DNA from: Paulinella micropora
Taxonomy: Eukaryota > Cercozoa > Imbricatea > Euglyphida
Length of the DNA stretch: 24,271 nt
Direction of reading: 5' to 3'
Assembly: GCA_009731375.1 (NCBI GenBank)
Contig: BJOX01000034.1
Coordinates: 918,861-943,131 of the forward strand
Position 1 is the stretch's first letter, and every line of letters starts with the position of its first letter. The notes beneath the pieces are model-generated. The model saw nothing but the letters and a program-made list of their open reading frames with translations. It was not told where the DNA came from and did no database searches. Both the position numbers and the translations under genes were made by a program. Positions 16,383 through 24,200 of the stretch are shown one piece after another.

Positions 16383-17723
16383 TTAAGCCAGTCCTACATT
16401 TTTTAAATCATCAATCATGCGATAGCAGACTGGATTTAACTTATTAATAAAATCTAAGCCTAAGCATTCCTTTATATCTTCTTTTTTTCTCCTGTCTGAA
16501 TATTGAATTGGATTAGACAATACCCATAATTGTCCATCGCTTGCTTTCAAAGACATTAAAGCAGTATTTGAACTATTCTCCCATATGAACCCACTCGTTG
16601 AAGAATTATTCACTCTAAATCTAATAGCATAAGAAGTTAATCCTCCGCCTACTCCTCCTGCTGGTGCTGTTCCTCCACTTAATGATTTATTTGCAGACTG
16701 AGACATATAAATCCCCCATGCTGAATCACCAGTATCCCAAATAAATATTCCTCTCGCATTCGTCCCGTCTGTTTGTCCTTGAATTCCTATTTTCGCTCCA
16801 TTATTAGTTGTGGTCGTTAGCAACCCAGAATATGTAATTCCCGCACTAGCCGTTATCAATCCTTTTGTCCATAAAGTTCCGTTTGCGCCATTCAATGACA
16901 TTAATAGTTGCTCCCCTGAATTCTCCCACACCAAACCCATCGTAGCATCATTAGCAACCCTAAAACGAAAACTATACGAAGCAAAATCATTTCCAGAAAC
17001 GGCCAAACCATTTGCCAAACTTCTAGTGTTTCCACCTCCGCCAGATGCCGCATAAATTCCCCAACTTGTATTGGTGGTATCCCATAGAAATATTCCTTTT
17101 GCATTTGTTCCGTCTGTTAGACCCTGAATTCCTATTTTCGCTCCCCTGGCATTCGTTACTGACGTTAGTGTGCCAGTGTATGTAATCCCAGCACTTGCTG
17201 TTAATAATCCCGCAGTACTTACATTCATCGCCTCAGACCATGTTATATTGCTTCCTGCTGTTATTCCTGATTTATAGTTTAAAGCAAGTTTGTTTGAGTT
17301 TTTGTATATTTGAAAGTTTGAACCAGCATTACTTGATTTCCAGTTTGCGCCGTCATAATAAGCATCAAAACTTAAGCCTATATTGTCATGTGCCCAGTTC
17401 AATAATTGAAATGTTGGATAAGCATCCGCCGTTGTTATTGCTTGTAAGTGTGCCCCTCCGATATTTGAAGCCGTCCCGTATAATTCTAAGCCCCCTGTAG
17501 CCCCATTTGCTGATTTCGTTGTATTGCCTATGATTATTGGCTTACCTGATGCTGTTGTTATATTGTCGCTCGTTGTTAATGTTGTCGTAGTCATTCCTGC
17601 GGTTGAAGTTATTGTTCCAGCACTTGTTATGTTGTTTGAGTTCATATCTAAGGCACCATAAAACCGCATAACGCCAGCATTGTTAAAACGGACAATGTCT
17701 GAAGAAGCACTTTTATTGTCCAA
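16383..17723 (-). CDS. Fibre protein, middle piece and start of peptidase S74 domain
   Basis: 446 codons. Contains near repeats around GAKIGIQGQTDGTNARGIF and AIRFRVNN / FRFRVAND with WENS, typical of phage-like fibre shafts and knobs. The C-terminal end has YSDRRKKEDIKECLGLDFI, where the Ser and the Lys five residues later match the S74 (endosialidase-type chaperone) catalytic dyad. Joins the upstream piece by a frame break near 17725 and the downstream piece near 16383. Confidence 0.75.
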   Translation of the reverse strand: MDNKSASSDIVRFNNAGVMRFYGALDMNSNNITSAGTITSTAGMTTTTLTTSDNITTASGKPIIIGNTTKSANGATGGLELYGTASNIGGAHLQAITTADAYPTFQLLNWAHDNIGLSFDAYYDGANWKSSNAGSNFQIYKNSNKLALNYKSGITAGSNITWSEAMNVSTAGLLTASAGITYTGTLTSVTNARGAKIGIQGLTDGTNAKGIFLWDTTNTSWGIYAASGGGGNTRSLANGLAVSGNDFASYSFRFRVANDATMGLVWENSGEQLLMSLNGANGTLWTKGLITASAGITYSGLLTTTTNNGAKIGIQGQTDGTNARGIFIWDTGDSAWGIYMSQSANKSLSGGTAPAGGVGGGLTSYAIRFRVNNSSTSGFIWENSSNTALMSLKASDGQLWVLSNPIQYSDRRKKEDIKECLGLDFINKLNPVCYRMIDDLKNVGLA

Positions 17724-18185
17724 AGTTTTGAAATATAAAGTCCCACCCTTTTACATCAAATGCTACATTCGTGAATACATAACCTCTTTGGTCTGCGGTT
17801 CCACTTGTAGCAGTATTTAGAGAAAATAAGAAATATTGATAATCACCAGTTGTCTGCGAAAAGAATATATCTTTTCCATTTTGGTTTAATATCCTCGCCC
17901 CATTATATGTAATATTTCCACCATTAATGATAACTTGATTATTAAAATCCGCCGTTTGTGTTAAAGTTAGATATTTTATCGTAGTGCTCGTCCCGTTGAA
18001 TGTTTTAATTCCTGTTATAGTTTGGTCTCCTGTTAGTTTCACGCAATTGTCATCCAGATATTGTCGATTTACCGCTTCATTCGCATTTTGTGGTGCTCCT
18101 AGATTAACAATCCTACTACTATTACAATCTAAGCCAGTAGCATTAAACCACGAAACAATCGTCCCGTCAATAATAAAACTTTTTT
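17713..18185 (-). CDS. Fibre protein, second shaft piece
   Basis: The frame is open upstream of its internal start at 18042 to about 18185, where the coding sense comes from the N-terminal piece across a poly-A run (T run 18179-18186 on the plus strand). Contains GDQTITGIKTFNG, the shaft repeat also found in the N-terminal piece. Not a separate gene. Confidence 0.65.
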
Positions 18186-19634
18186 TTTCGCAGAAATTTC
18201 AAAGTTGTAATATGTTGCCGTGTTCATATCCAAACTAGCAATAGACCCGATATTACTGGTAGAATTGAAAACAATGAATGTTCCCTTTATTGTTGAATTG
18301 ATTGAATTTCCAGTAATTTCAACACCACTGCTATATGTCTTAATTCCTGCTATGGTTTGGTTTCCTGAGGTTTTCACTGCCGAAGTATCAAGAACAGAAA
18401 CATCCACACCATCAACAAGATTTACATTTGTTATATTTTGATTTCCCATATTTAGTCCTCCCGTCATACTAGCAGTGCCGTCTAATCTAAGAAAGGGCGA
18501 GTTTGTGTTTCTCCATTGTCCAGTGCTATAAATGAGTAGTTGATTATCTGATGCTGTTGTTATAATCACATCGCTATGTGTATCAATACTTCCACTCGCC
18601 GACACTTTCGCGGTGTTCGTATCGTGCTCTGATAGCCAAGTTGTGATAGACCTGCCATTTAGTTGATTTACATTTGTAATGCTTTGGCTTTTCATATCAA
18701 TCCCCGCACTCGCATTTATTATACTGCTAAATGTTGTAATTCCTCCTATGGTTTGGTCTCCTGTTAGTTTGACCACCAAACCATCAACTGCGAGATTAGC
18801 GAGATTAATTCCATTATAGGTAGAAGCCCCTGAAATAGCAAAACCGCCCATATTTAGTGCCCCCGTCATACTAGCAGTGCCGTCTAATCTAAGAAAGGGT
18901 GGTGTGGTGTTTTTCCATTGCCCCGTGCTATAAATGAGTAATTGATTATCTGCGGGGAAGCCTGATATTGTCACATCGCTGTGGCTATCTATACTTCCAC
19001 TCGCTGAAACTTTATCATTATTATCTTGATGCTCAAATATCCATTCATCAACATCTTTGGTATTTAGTAAATTAACTCCTGTTATATTCTTCCTTCCCAT
19101 ACTAATATTGCCGAATTCATCCACATTTATCGGAAATGTTTTATTCACCCAGTTTATTGAATTATATGTGAGATAACTATTCATCGCTATTGGTGCCGTT
19201 ATGACTACATCTGAAAGTGTATCAATTGAACCAAGGGCTGTATTCTTCCATTTGCTTTCTACATCGTTGTAAGTTAAGTATTGTCCGCTCGCTTGTGCAA
19301 ATATGTTTGTGTCTATCAAATTATATAAACTGGTTTGGTGCGGATTGGAAGTATTAGAGCGGTGTTGAGTTGAGGCTTTGACTTCGTCATTATCCCTTAC
19401 TCGTTGCTCTGTGTAGTATAAATTTTTTCCTTCTTTGATGTCGGTTGTTGATTTGCTGGATAACCTTGTATCAAACCGGCCGTCAGTGTAATAAAGATTT
19501 ATCGGGTCGGCATCTTCTGGCACTCTGTCTGTGTTTAAGCCCACTATGTTGGTATTGGTTAAGTCTAAGTTAAGTATATTTAGACTATCAACAGCCAACT
19601 CATTAAGGCCTAGTAATGATTTATATTGCGACAT
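18129..19634 (-). CDS. Long phage-like fibre protein, N-terminal piece
   Basis: Start ATG 19634. Two NLYYT-type repeats near residues 45-70, then repeated shaft modules: SASGSIDSHSDV / SASGSIDTHSDV, PFLRLDGTASMTG (twice), and GDQTIGGITTF / GNQTIAGIKTY. These are hallmark tail-fibre repeats of bacteriophages and are also used by some large DNA viruses. The last ~25 codons before 18129 are out of frame because of the A run near 18180. With the three following pieces the gene spans 16069-19634, about 1190 residues. Attachment of the particle to the host is the likely role. Confidence 0.75.
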   Translation of the reverse strand: MSQYKSLLGLNELAVDSLNILNLDLTNTNIVGLNTDRVPEDADPINLYYTDGRFDTRLSSKSTTDIKEGKNLYYTEQRVRDNDEVKASTQHRSNTSNPHQTSLYNLIDTNIFAQASGQYLTYNDVESKWKNTALGSIDTLSDVVITAPIAMNSYLTYNSINWVNKTFPINVDEFGNISMGRKNITGVNLLNTKDVDEWIFEHQDNNDKVSASGSIDSHSDVTISGFPADNQLLIYSTGQWKNTTPPFLRLDGTASMTGALNMGGFAISGASTYNGINLANLAVDGLVVKLTGDQTIGGITTFSSIINASAGIDMKSQSITNVNQLNGRSITTWLSEHDTNTAKVSASGSIDTHSDVIITTASDNQLLIYSTGQWRNTNSPFLRLDGTASMTGGLNMGNQNITNVNLVDGVDVSVLDTSAVKTSGNQTIAGIKTYSSGVEITGNSINSTIKGTFIVFNSTSNIGSIASLDMNTATYYNFEISAKKKVLLLTGRLFRGLMLLA

Positions 19635-19688
19635 TATATTAATTAATTATTAAAAAAATACTAAAATATATTAATCTTAGCATAGAAT

Positions 19689-19723
19689 ATTTTTAGAATA
19701 ATCGAAAGTGCAATTCTAAAAAT
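19689..19723. repeat. Single hairpin between divergent genes
   Basis: Perfect 11 bp stem ATTTTTAGAAT (19689-19699) with ATTCTAAAAAT (19713-19723). The right arm contains the first two bases of the plus-strand ATG (19722). It shares the TTTTAGAAT arm with elements 2 and 5. Confidence 0.65.
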
Positions 19724-20260
19724 GCCGAGTCCAGAAGCGAGTCGCAAGAATTGGGGTAAGGCTGTGGAAAGTATTAAGAGCAAAAAGCAACATAAGGTTG
19801 AAATAGCAAAAGAGAAATTGGCAAAGTGCAGAAATGCTATGTAGGCGATGATGAAGAGATGGAGGAAAAGATAAACCGCATTGCAGAAATGGGTGTTGCT
19901 TATGATATCATTAATGGAAAAGACCAAGATGCTACACCAGAAGAAAGCAGTGAGAGCGATGAAGAATGTGATTTCACAGACATTATCGCTGAAAAGATGG
20001 CTAAAATGAAAATCAAAAGAAAGAAAGCGGAAACTAAGAGACAAAAGAAGAAGAGTAAGAAACCCGATCTATTTCGGCGTGACGAAATAGATCAGGAGAG
20101 TGAAGAAAGTGAAAGTGAAGAAAGTGAGGAGGAAGAGCCGAAGCCTAAGAAAGGAAATGGTAAGAAGTCAAACATATCAGTTAATGTTTATAATCAAGCA
20201 GAGAAGCCAAGCAAGAAAGAAAAAAATAATGAAATAGATAGAGTGTTTTTAAAATTCTAA
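19722..20260 (+). CDS. Charged, low-complexity protein upstream of integrase, one frameshift
   Basis: ATG 19722 gives a basic start (SRKNWGKAVESIKSKK). Near 19820-19840 the coding sense moves to another frame, starting at GDDEEMEEKINRIAEMG, and runs to 20260. The C-terminal half alternates acidic (ESEESESEESEEEE) and basic (KIKRKKAETKRQKKKSKK) stretches. No known domain. Nucleic-acid or histone-like contact is a guess from charge. It lies directly before the integrase on the same strand. Confidence 0.5.
20066..20093. repeat. Palindrome inside a coding region
   Basis: Perfect 11 bp stem GATCTATTTCG (20066-20076) with CGAAATAGATC (20083-20093), 6-base loop. It encodes PDLFRRDEIDQ in the charged protein, between two low-complexity blocks. 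Confidence 0.6.
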
Positions 20261-20269
20261 TAATATAAT

Positions 20270-21251
20270 ATGGACTACAATTCACAGCAAGAAGAAAATC
20301 CTAAGCAGACAGAACAGAAGCAAAACTTGAAGAGGCACTTGAAATACATAATCAGTCTAAGCCCGCTAAGATATGGAATACGATAACGGCACCCGAGGCT
20401 AAACCGCTAAGTCAAGTGTTTATTGATTTAATGGATATGTCGAAAGTATCAATGAAACCTGGAAATGCTCATAACAATTTTGGGTTAGTTGCTATTGATG
20501 TTTATAGCAGACGAGGATGGATTGAACCAATAAAACAAGAGACAACTGGCTATGTCTTAGAAGGGTTGAAGAAGATTTTTACAAAAGAATTACCTGAAAG
20601 AATAACATCTGATAGCGGTGGTGAGTTTAAAGGACAAGTTGGTGAGTATTTTAGACAAAATAATATTGAACATAGGACAGTCCAAGTAGGAGACCACAGA
20701 ACGATGGGAATAATTGATAGATTTATTAGAACAAGAAGAAATGATTTAAGTTTGCTTTGGGAAGTTAATGAAAATTTTTCATGGGTGCCTTATATTCACG
20801 AGATCGTAAAAACCTATAAAAACATATATCACACAGGAATAAATGTTCCTATGAAGGTTTATGAAGGTAAAGAAAGGAATACACAGGGAATATATAGAAA
20901 TCCTTTAATTAATGATTTTCCTAAGGATACAAGAGTAAGAAAGGAACTTGAGCGGACTATTTTTTCAAAGGGTGATAAGCAGTATTCAAAAACTATTTAC
21001 AAGGTAAAAGGAAGAAAAGGCTTTAAGGTCATACTCAGTGAAGAAGATTTAGTCAGACCTGATGAATTATTGAAAACAAAACTTAGAGAACAACCAGAAG
21101 AAGAACAAGAGAAGGAGCAGTTAGCAGACAAAGTAAAACAAATTACACAGAAAAGAAAAATGTAAATTTGTTAAAGTTGTTAGACATAAAGCCTGAGAAT
21201 ATCCGTAGCAGTGCTAGGATAAAGAAGAAAAAAGAGATTATGGATTTATGA
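20270..21251 (+). pseudogene. RVE-type (retroviral-like) integrase of Polinton type, frameshifted at both ends
   Basis: Inserts the element DNA into the host genome. The core frame is 20416-21165. Upstream, the same frame is open to about 20315 (KIWNTITAPEAK) and an ATG at 20270 lies one frame away, so a one-base break near 20310-20330 is likely. Core motifs: VFIDLMDMS (first Asp), ITSDSGGEF (second Asp), and GIIDRFIRT at the third acidic position, Asp instead of the usual Glu, with 34 residues between. The C-terminus has a likely SH3-like fold (FSKGDKQYSKTIYKV). After the stop at 21165 another frame reads LLDIKPENIRSSARIKKKK to 21251, probably the true tail after a shift in the A run near 21155. 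Integrase at an element edge is typical for Polintons. Confidence 0.8.
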
Positions 21252-21354
21252 CACACCCCAGAGCGTCGCGGAGACAACACATTCACGGGAAGGCGTAATA
21301 TATCGTTAGGACTGCCAAAAAGATATTCTAGAAATTCTATTCCTGTGAATATGT

Positions 21355-21394
21355 CCTTTTGGTCTTTTGGTCTTTTGGTCTTTTGGTCTTTTGG
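21355..21394 (+). repeat. Tandem 9-mer TCTTTTGGT, about 5 copies
   Basis: Direct repeat followed by partly complementary sequence (accaaagaacc), able to fold back. Confidence 0.8.
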
Positions 21395-21470
21395 CGACCA
21401 AAGAACCAAAAAGAATTTTACAGAATTTCACTGAGGCGACCAAAAAAATTTGGAGACGTTGATTAATAGG

Positions 21471-21543
21471 AAGAGAGATAATGGCTTAAATCTGCTTCTT
21501 TTTTGAAATCAATAGGAGAGCGAATTTAGCCGTTATCTCTCTT
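21471..21543. repeat. Inverted repeat with ~20 bp arms
   Basis: AAGAGAGATAATGGCTTAAAT (21471-21491) against ATTTAGCCGTTATCTCTCTT (21524-21543); one wobble and one bulged T. It lies between the integrase and the gag-like gene and may be a small foldback element or an element border. Confidence 0.65.
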
Positions 21544-21578
21544 GCTACCCCCCCCATGTCTCCAACTCCCGTGCCCAA

Positions 21579-22163
21579 GTGGCACTTCTACTACTGAAGA
21601 GCAAGGAGCAAGTAGAGGAAAAAGAGAAGGAAGATAGAATGATAGTAGCATATGAGGAGAGTTTGGAGCATGAGATGAAAAGACAGAGAGAGGAAGCTTT
21701 TTCGTTTGTGTTTGATAAGCTAGCAGGTAAAGCCAAGAGGAGTGTGGCAGATTTGGTGAGAGACACCTCACCAGACTTTGGTCAGAACTTGCACACTATG
21801 TGGGCAAGACTAATCAAAAGGTTTGGTAAGGTGAGTGAGGAAGATGTGCAAGATAAAATAAATGCGATGAATGCATTAACATTTGATGAGGGGTGTGATT
21901 ATGCGCCGCAGTTTGATGCGTTTGTTGCGTTAGATGAAGAGCTAAAGGCAGTAGGCCATAAAACACCCCACAGAACAATGGAAACAATAATCACTAATGC
22001 CTTGCAAAACCCTGAGTACGCATCAGAGGGGGTGAGAAAGGATTGGGGAGGATGGATGAGCACGCTGAAGATGAATAAGAAGCAGCATGCATGGTCTTTT
22101 GAGGAATGGTGGGAGGAGTTGGAAGAAAGAGCATTTGAGATAGATAGGAACAAAGAGAGATAG
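21579..22163 (+). CDS. Gag-like protein, N-terminal piece (retrotransposon remnant)
   Basis: 194 codons, helical and charged: EEAFSFVFDKLAGKAKRSV, LHTMWARLIKRFGKVSEED, and WSFEEWWEELEERAFEIDR resemble the helical capsid-like region of LTR-retrotransposon Gag proteins. The coding sense then moves to another frame at the GA-rich text 22150-22165 (a two-base repeat slip is plausible). Base composition is clearly richer in G than the viral genes to the left, so it belongs to a different element. The start is uncertain; no clear ATG context. Confidence 0.5.
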   Translation: MALLLLKSKEQVEEKEKEDRMIVAYEESLEHEMKRQREEAFSFVFDKLAGKAKRSVADLVRDTSPDFGQNLHTMWARLIKRFGKVSEEDVQDKINAMNALTFDEGCDYAPQFDAFVALDEELKAVGHKTPHRTMETIITNALQNPEYASEGVRKDWGGWMSTLKMNKKQHAWSFEEWWEELEERAFEIDRNKER

Positions 22164-22320
22164 AGAAGAAGATGAAGAAAGAAAAAGCACACGCAGGGAA
22201 AGATGCCAACAACAGAGAGGAAGGGCAGAGAGGTGTGTGTTTTGGGTTTCAAAGAGAGCGTGGATGCAAGTGGGGGGATGAGTGTCGTTTTGCTCATACA
22301 GAGGGGTCAGTCACTATGCT
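22148..22320 (+). CDS. Gag-like protein, CCCH zinc-finger piece
   Basis: Carries CFGFQRERGCKWGDECRFAH, a canonical C-x8-C-x5-C-x3-H finger, preceded by a Lys-rich linker. The same open frame runs on to 22564, but from about 22300-22324 the neighbouring frame is the coding one. CCCH fingers bind RNA and occur in Gag-like proteins of several protist and algal retroelements. Confidence 0.6.
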
Positions 22321-22323
22321 TAG

Positions 22324-23364
22324 GGTGCCTGGGGTGGTTACCTATTTGAACAGTCAGGCAGCTGTGATAGATCTAACTGTAGGTTTAAACACACCACCAC
22401 TAATAAGAAAGGGGGAGGGAAAGGAACAGGAACGAGAAAGAAGACGTGGAAGAAAGGAGAGAAATGTTTCAACTGTAACATGGAGGGGCATGTGTTCTCC
22501 GCATGTGAGAAGGAGTGCAGGATGTGTGGGGGTGAGCATAGACTGCATGAATGTGAAGAGATGAAGAAGGCGAGAGAAGAGCCAGGTGAGAAGGAAGAAC
22601 CGAGAGAGAAGGAAAAGAGTGGAAAAGTGGAACATGGAAAGTTAGGAAGGGGGAGTAAGTCAGACACTTCTGACACAGATAGGGGGAGTGAGTCAGACAC
22701 GGATGAGGAAGGTGAGAAGGTGAAAGCATTAAAAAGGACGATGAGATTTTTGACAGGGCGAGACAGGGTAGGCATGGTAAAGGAGAAGGCCCACATGGGC
22801 AAGGTGATGGTAGTACAAGAGAGAGAAGTATATCGTCAATGTGAGGAGCGAGTGTCAGGTGGGCAGCAATGTTTTGTATGCACGCATGACATGGAGAGTG
22901 AGAATGTGTTGTTGCGAGAGGCAGCTTGTGGTTTGTTGAGAGGGCGATTTTGCGGGCTGCATACAGATCAGGAAAGAGAGAGTGAGAGGGAAGGCTTAGC
23001 CCCAGTGATGGGGGAGCAGAACATAATTAACCCACCTAAGCCGTTAGTTGAGAAGGAGAAGAAAGAGAAGGAGAAGCGCTCAAAGCGCAGAAGCAAGAAA
23101 AAGAAGGGGAAAGGAAAGGCTGAGTCCAGTCAGAAGAGCCCAAGGAAAGGGCAAGGTTATTTTATGGAGCCGGGGGACCAAGGAGACTTTAACGACGACG
23201 ACCAACGCGACGGGCGTGTGGGAGGCAGCGAAAGCGACAGCGGCGCAGATGCGGACCCGAAGCGGCGATTCCAGCTGGTGGAGCGTGCGGTGCGCAAGTG
23301 GTTCCACGACCCGGGCGGAGGACTACAGCGTCGGCGAGATGGCGGATGGGAACCGGGAAGTTAA
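22324..23364 (+). CDS. Gag-like protein, second CCCH (degenerate) and two CCHC knuckles, charged tail
   Basis: The frame is open from 22324. It contains SGSCDRSNCRFKH, the C-x4-C-x3-H half of a second CCCH finger whose first Cys position is Gly. Then come CFNCNMEGHVFSAC (CX2CX4HX4C) and CRMCGGEHRLHEC (CX2CX3HX4C) zinc knuckles at about 22462-22550. Next are a Glu/Lys-rich linker, another Cys/His group (CFVCTHD ... FCGLH, about 22870-22960), and a basic then GC-rich tail to the TAA at 23364. No protease or reverse transcriptase follows, so the element is truncated or gag-only. Confidence 0.6.
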   Translation, partial: GAWGGYLFEQSGSCDRSNCRFKHTTTNKKGGGKGTGTRKKTWKKGEKCFNCNMEGHVFSACEKECRMCGGEHRLHECEEMKKAREEPGEKEEPREKEKSGKVEHGKLGRGSKSDTSDTDRGSESDTDEEGEKVKALKRTMRFLTGRDRVGMVKEKAHMGKVMVVQEREVYRQCEERVSGGQQCFVCTHDMESENVLLREAACGLLRGRFCGLHTDQERESEREGLAPVMGEQNIINPPKPLVEKEKKEKEKRSKRRSKKKKGKGKAESSQKSPRKGQGYFMEPGDQGDFNDDDQRDGRVGGSESDSGADADPKRRFQLVERAVRKWFHDPGGGLQRRRDGGWEPGS

Positions 23365-23464
23365 GGGACCCGGCGGCTTCATGGAAGCAAGAGAATGGGG
23401 GAGCGCGCGGTGGGCGGCGCAACAACTGGACTTTTTGACTACTGCGTCAGCATAAGTTAAGTTG

Positions 23465-24090
23465 GTTAGAGGGATACAAAGTTAGTATTACGTTAGTGCA
23501 TATAGTTGTTAGTACGGCTCCGGTGTAATGCCCCCAACGATAGCTCGTAAAAAGTCGGTAATACAACCAAACACAGTCTTCAAAAGATGAGAATGATGTC
23601 TCGTTATATTAGCTAAGTGAAGCCAAAAAGGAAAACGGCAACAGACCAGGAATAAAATGGCATCAGGTCCAATCCGGACAAATAATACTGAAAAACAAGC
23701 TGGTGCACCTGTCACCAGGAAAAGGTACTTTTTACCGGCTATCCGGGGGGTGATGCCTACAGTACCCCCTCCCGATTTTATGACGGAAATAGCATTTTCG
23801 TCATACACCTTCTGATTTCTTTCTGCAAATAGTATGCGCTATGGAGTCATGCCACACAGCGCATCGACCCACGGATAGACGCTAAAAGACGATAAATATA
23901 TCCTCATACGGCACGTCAAAGCGGATTCTCCAGCCATTCTTGTAGATTTTTGAACTCCTTCCCCTCAATCTCTTTCTTTTTTTTTCTTTTCTGTTTTTTT
24001 TTCTCGGCAGTATGTCAAGAACAAACGTACTATTAACAAAAAATACAAGCAACGTGGTGCTGTAGTACGATTCCCCCTTTTATCTCCTTC
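23465..24090. other. Intergenic DNA, no gene seen
   Basis: No convincing gene. Holds several small palindromes (ctggtgcacctgtcaccag near 23699) and a strong stem at 23779-23805, plus a T-rich tract near 23970-24000. Likely host sequence with old repeats. Confidence 0.5.
23779..23805. repeat. 12 bp inverted repeat
   Basis: TATGACGGAAAT (23779-23790), loop AGC, ATTTTCGTCATA (23794-23805); eleven Watson-Crick pairs and one G-T. Confidence 0.65.
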
Positions 24091-24093
24091 TTC

Positions 24094-24123
24094 TTATCAT
24101 TATCATTATTATTATTATTATTG
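24094..24123 (+). repeat. ATT trinucleotide microsatellite
   Basis: cattatcattattattattatt run, just before the SINE head. Confidence 0.8.
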
Positions 24124-24200
24124 TGGACATCGTGATAGCCCAGTGGTCAAGTTCTACCATCTGGGCCCTGTCGCCAGTTCGATTCCCGTCGGTGCCACCA
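24123..24200 (+). mobile_element. tRNA-derived SINE head
   Basis: A box TAGCCCAGTGG (24136-24146) fits TRGYNNARNNG and B box AGTTCGATTCC (24176-24186) fits GWTCRANNC with 29 bases between, the spacing of a Pol III internal promoter. The T and acceptor stems do not pair properly, so this is a tRNA-related retroposon rather than a working tRNA, although CCA follows by chance. Confidence 0.65.

Larger units (their letters stand above)
21252..21578. other. Right flank of the viral element: short repeats and a foldback
   Basis: No gene seen. Contains a CTTTTGGT tandem run (21355-21394) followed by complementary text (gcgaccaaagaaccaaaa), and an inverted repeat at 21471-21543. The element terminus and target site probably lie here, but the opposite terminus is outside the window, so I cannot define the TIR. 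Confidence 0.5.

Noticed and set aside
19661-20044. Hydrophobic minus-strand frame opposite the charged protein gene
   Set aside because: Shadow of a Lys/Glu-rich gene, whose complement always reads as Phe/Leu/Ser-rich.
23509-23808. Hydrophobic 99-codon minus-strand frame
   Set aside because: Spans palindromic intergenic DNA, no recognisable family, no promoter-like context.
24123-24200. Functional tRNA gene with encoded CCA
   Set aside because: A and B boxes are good, but the T-stem and acceptor stem do not pair, and tandem SINE-type repeats follow.
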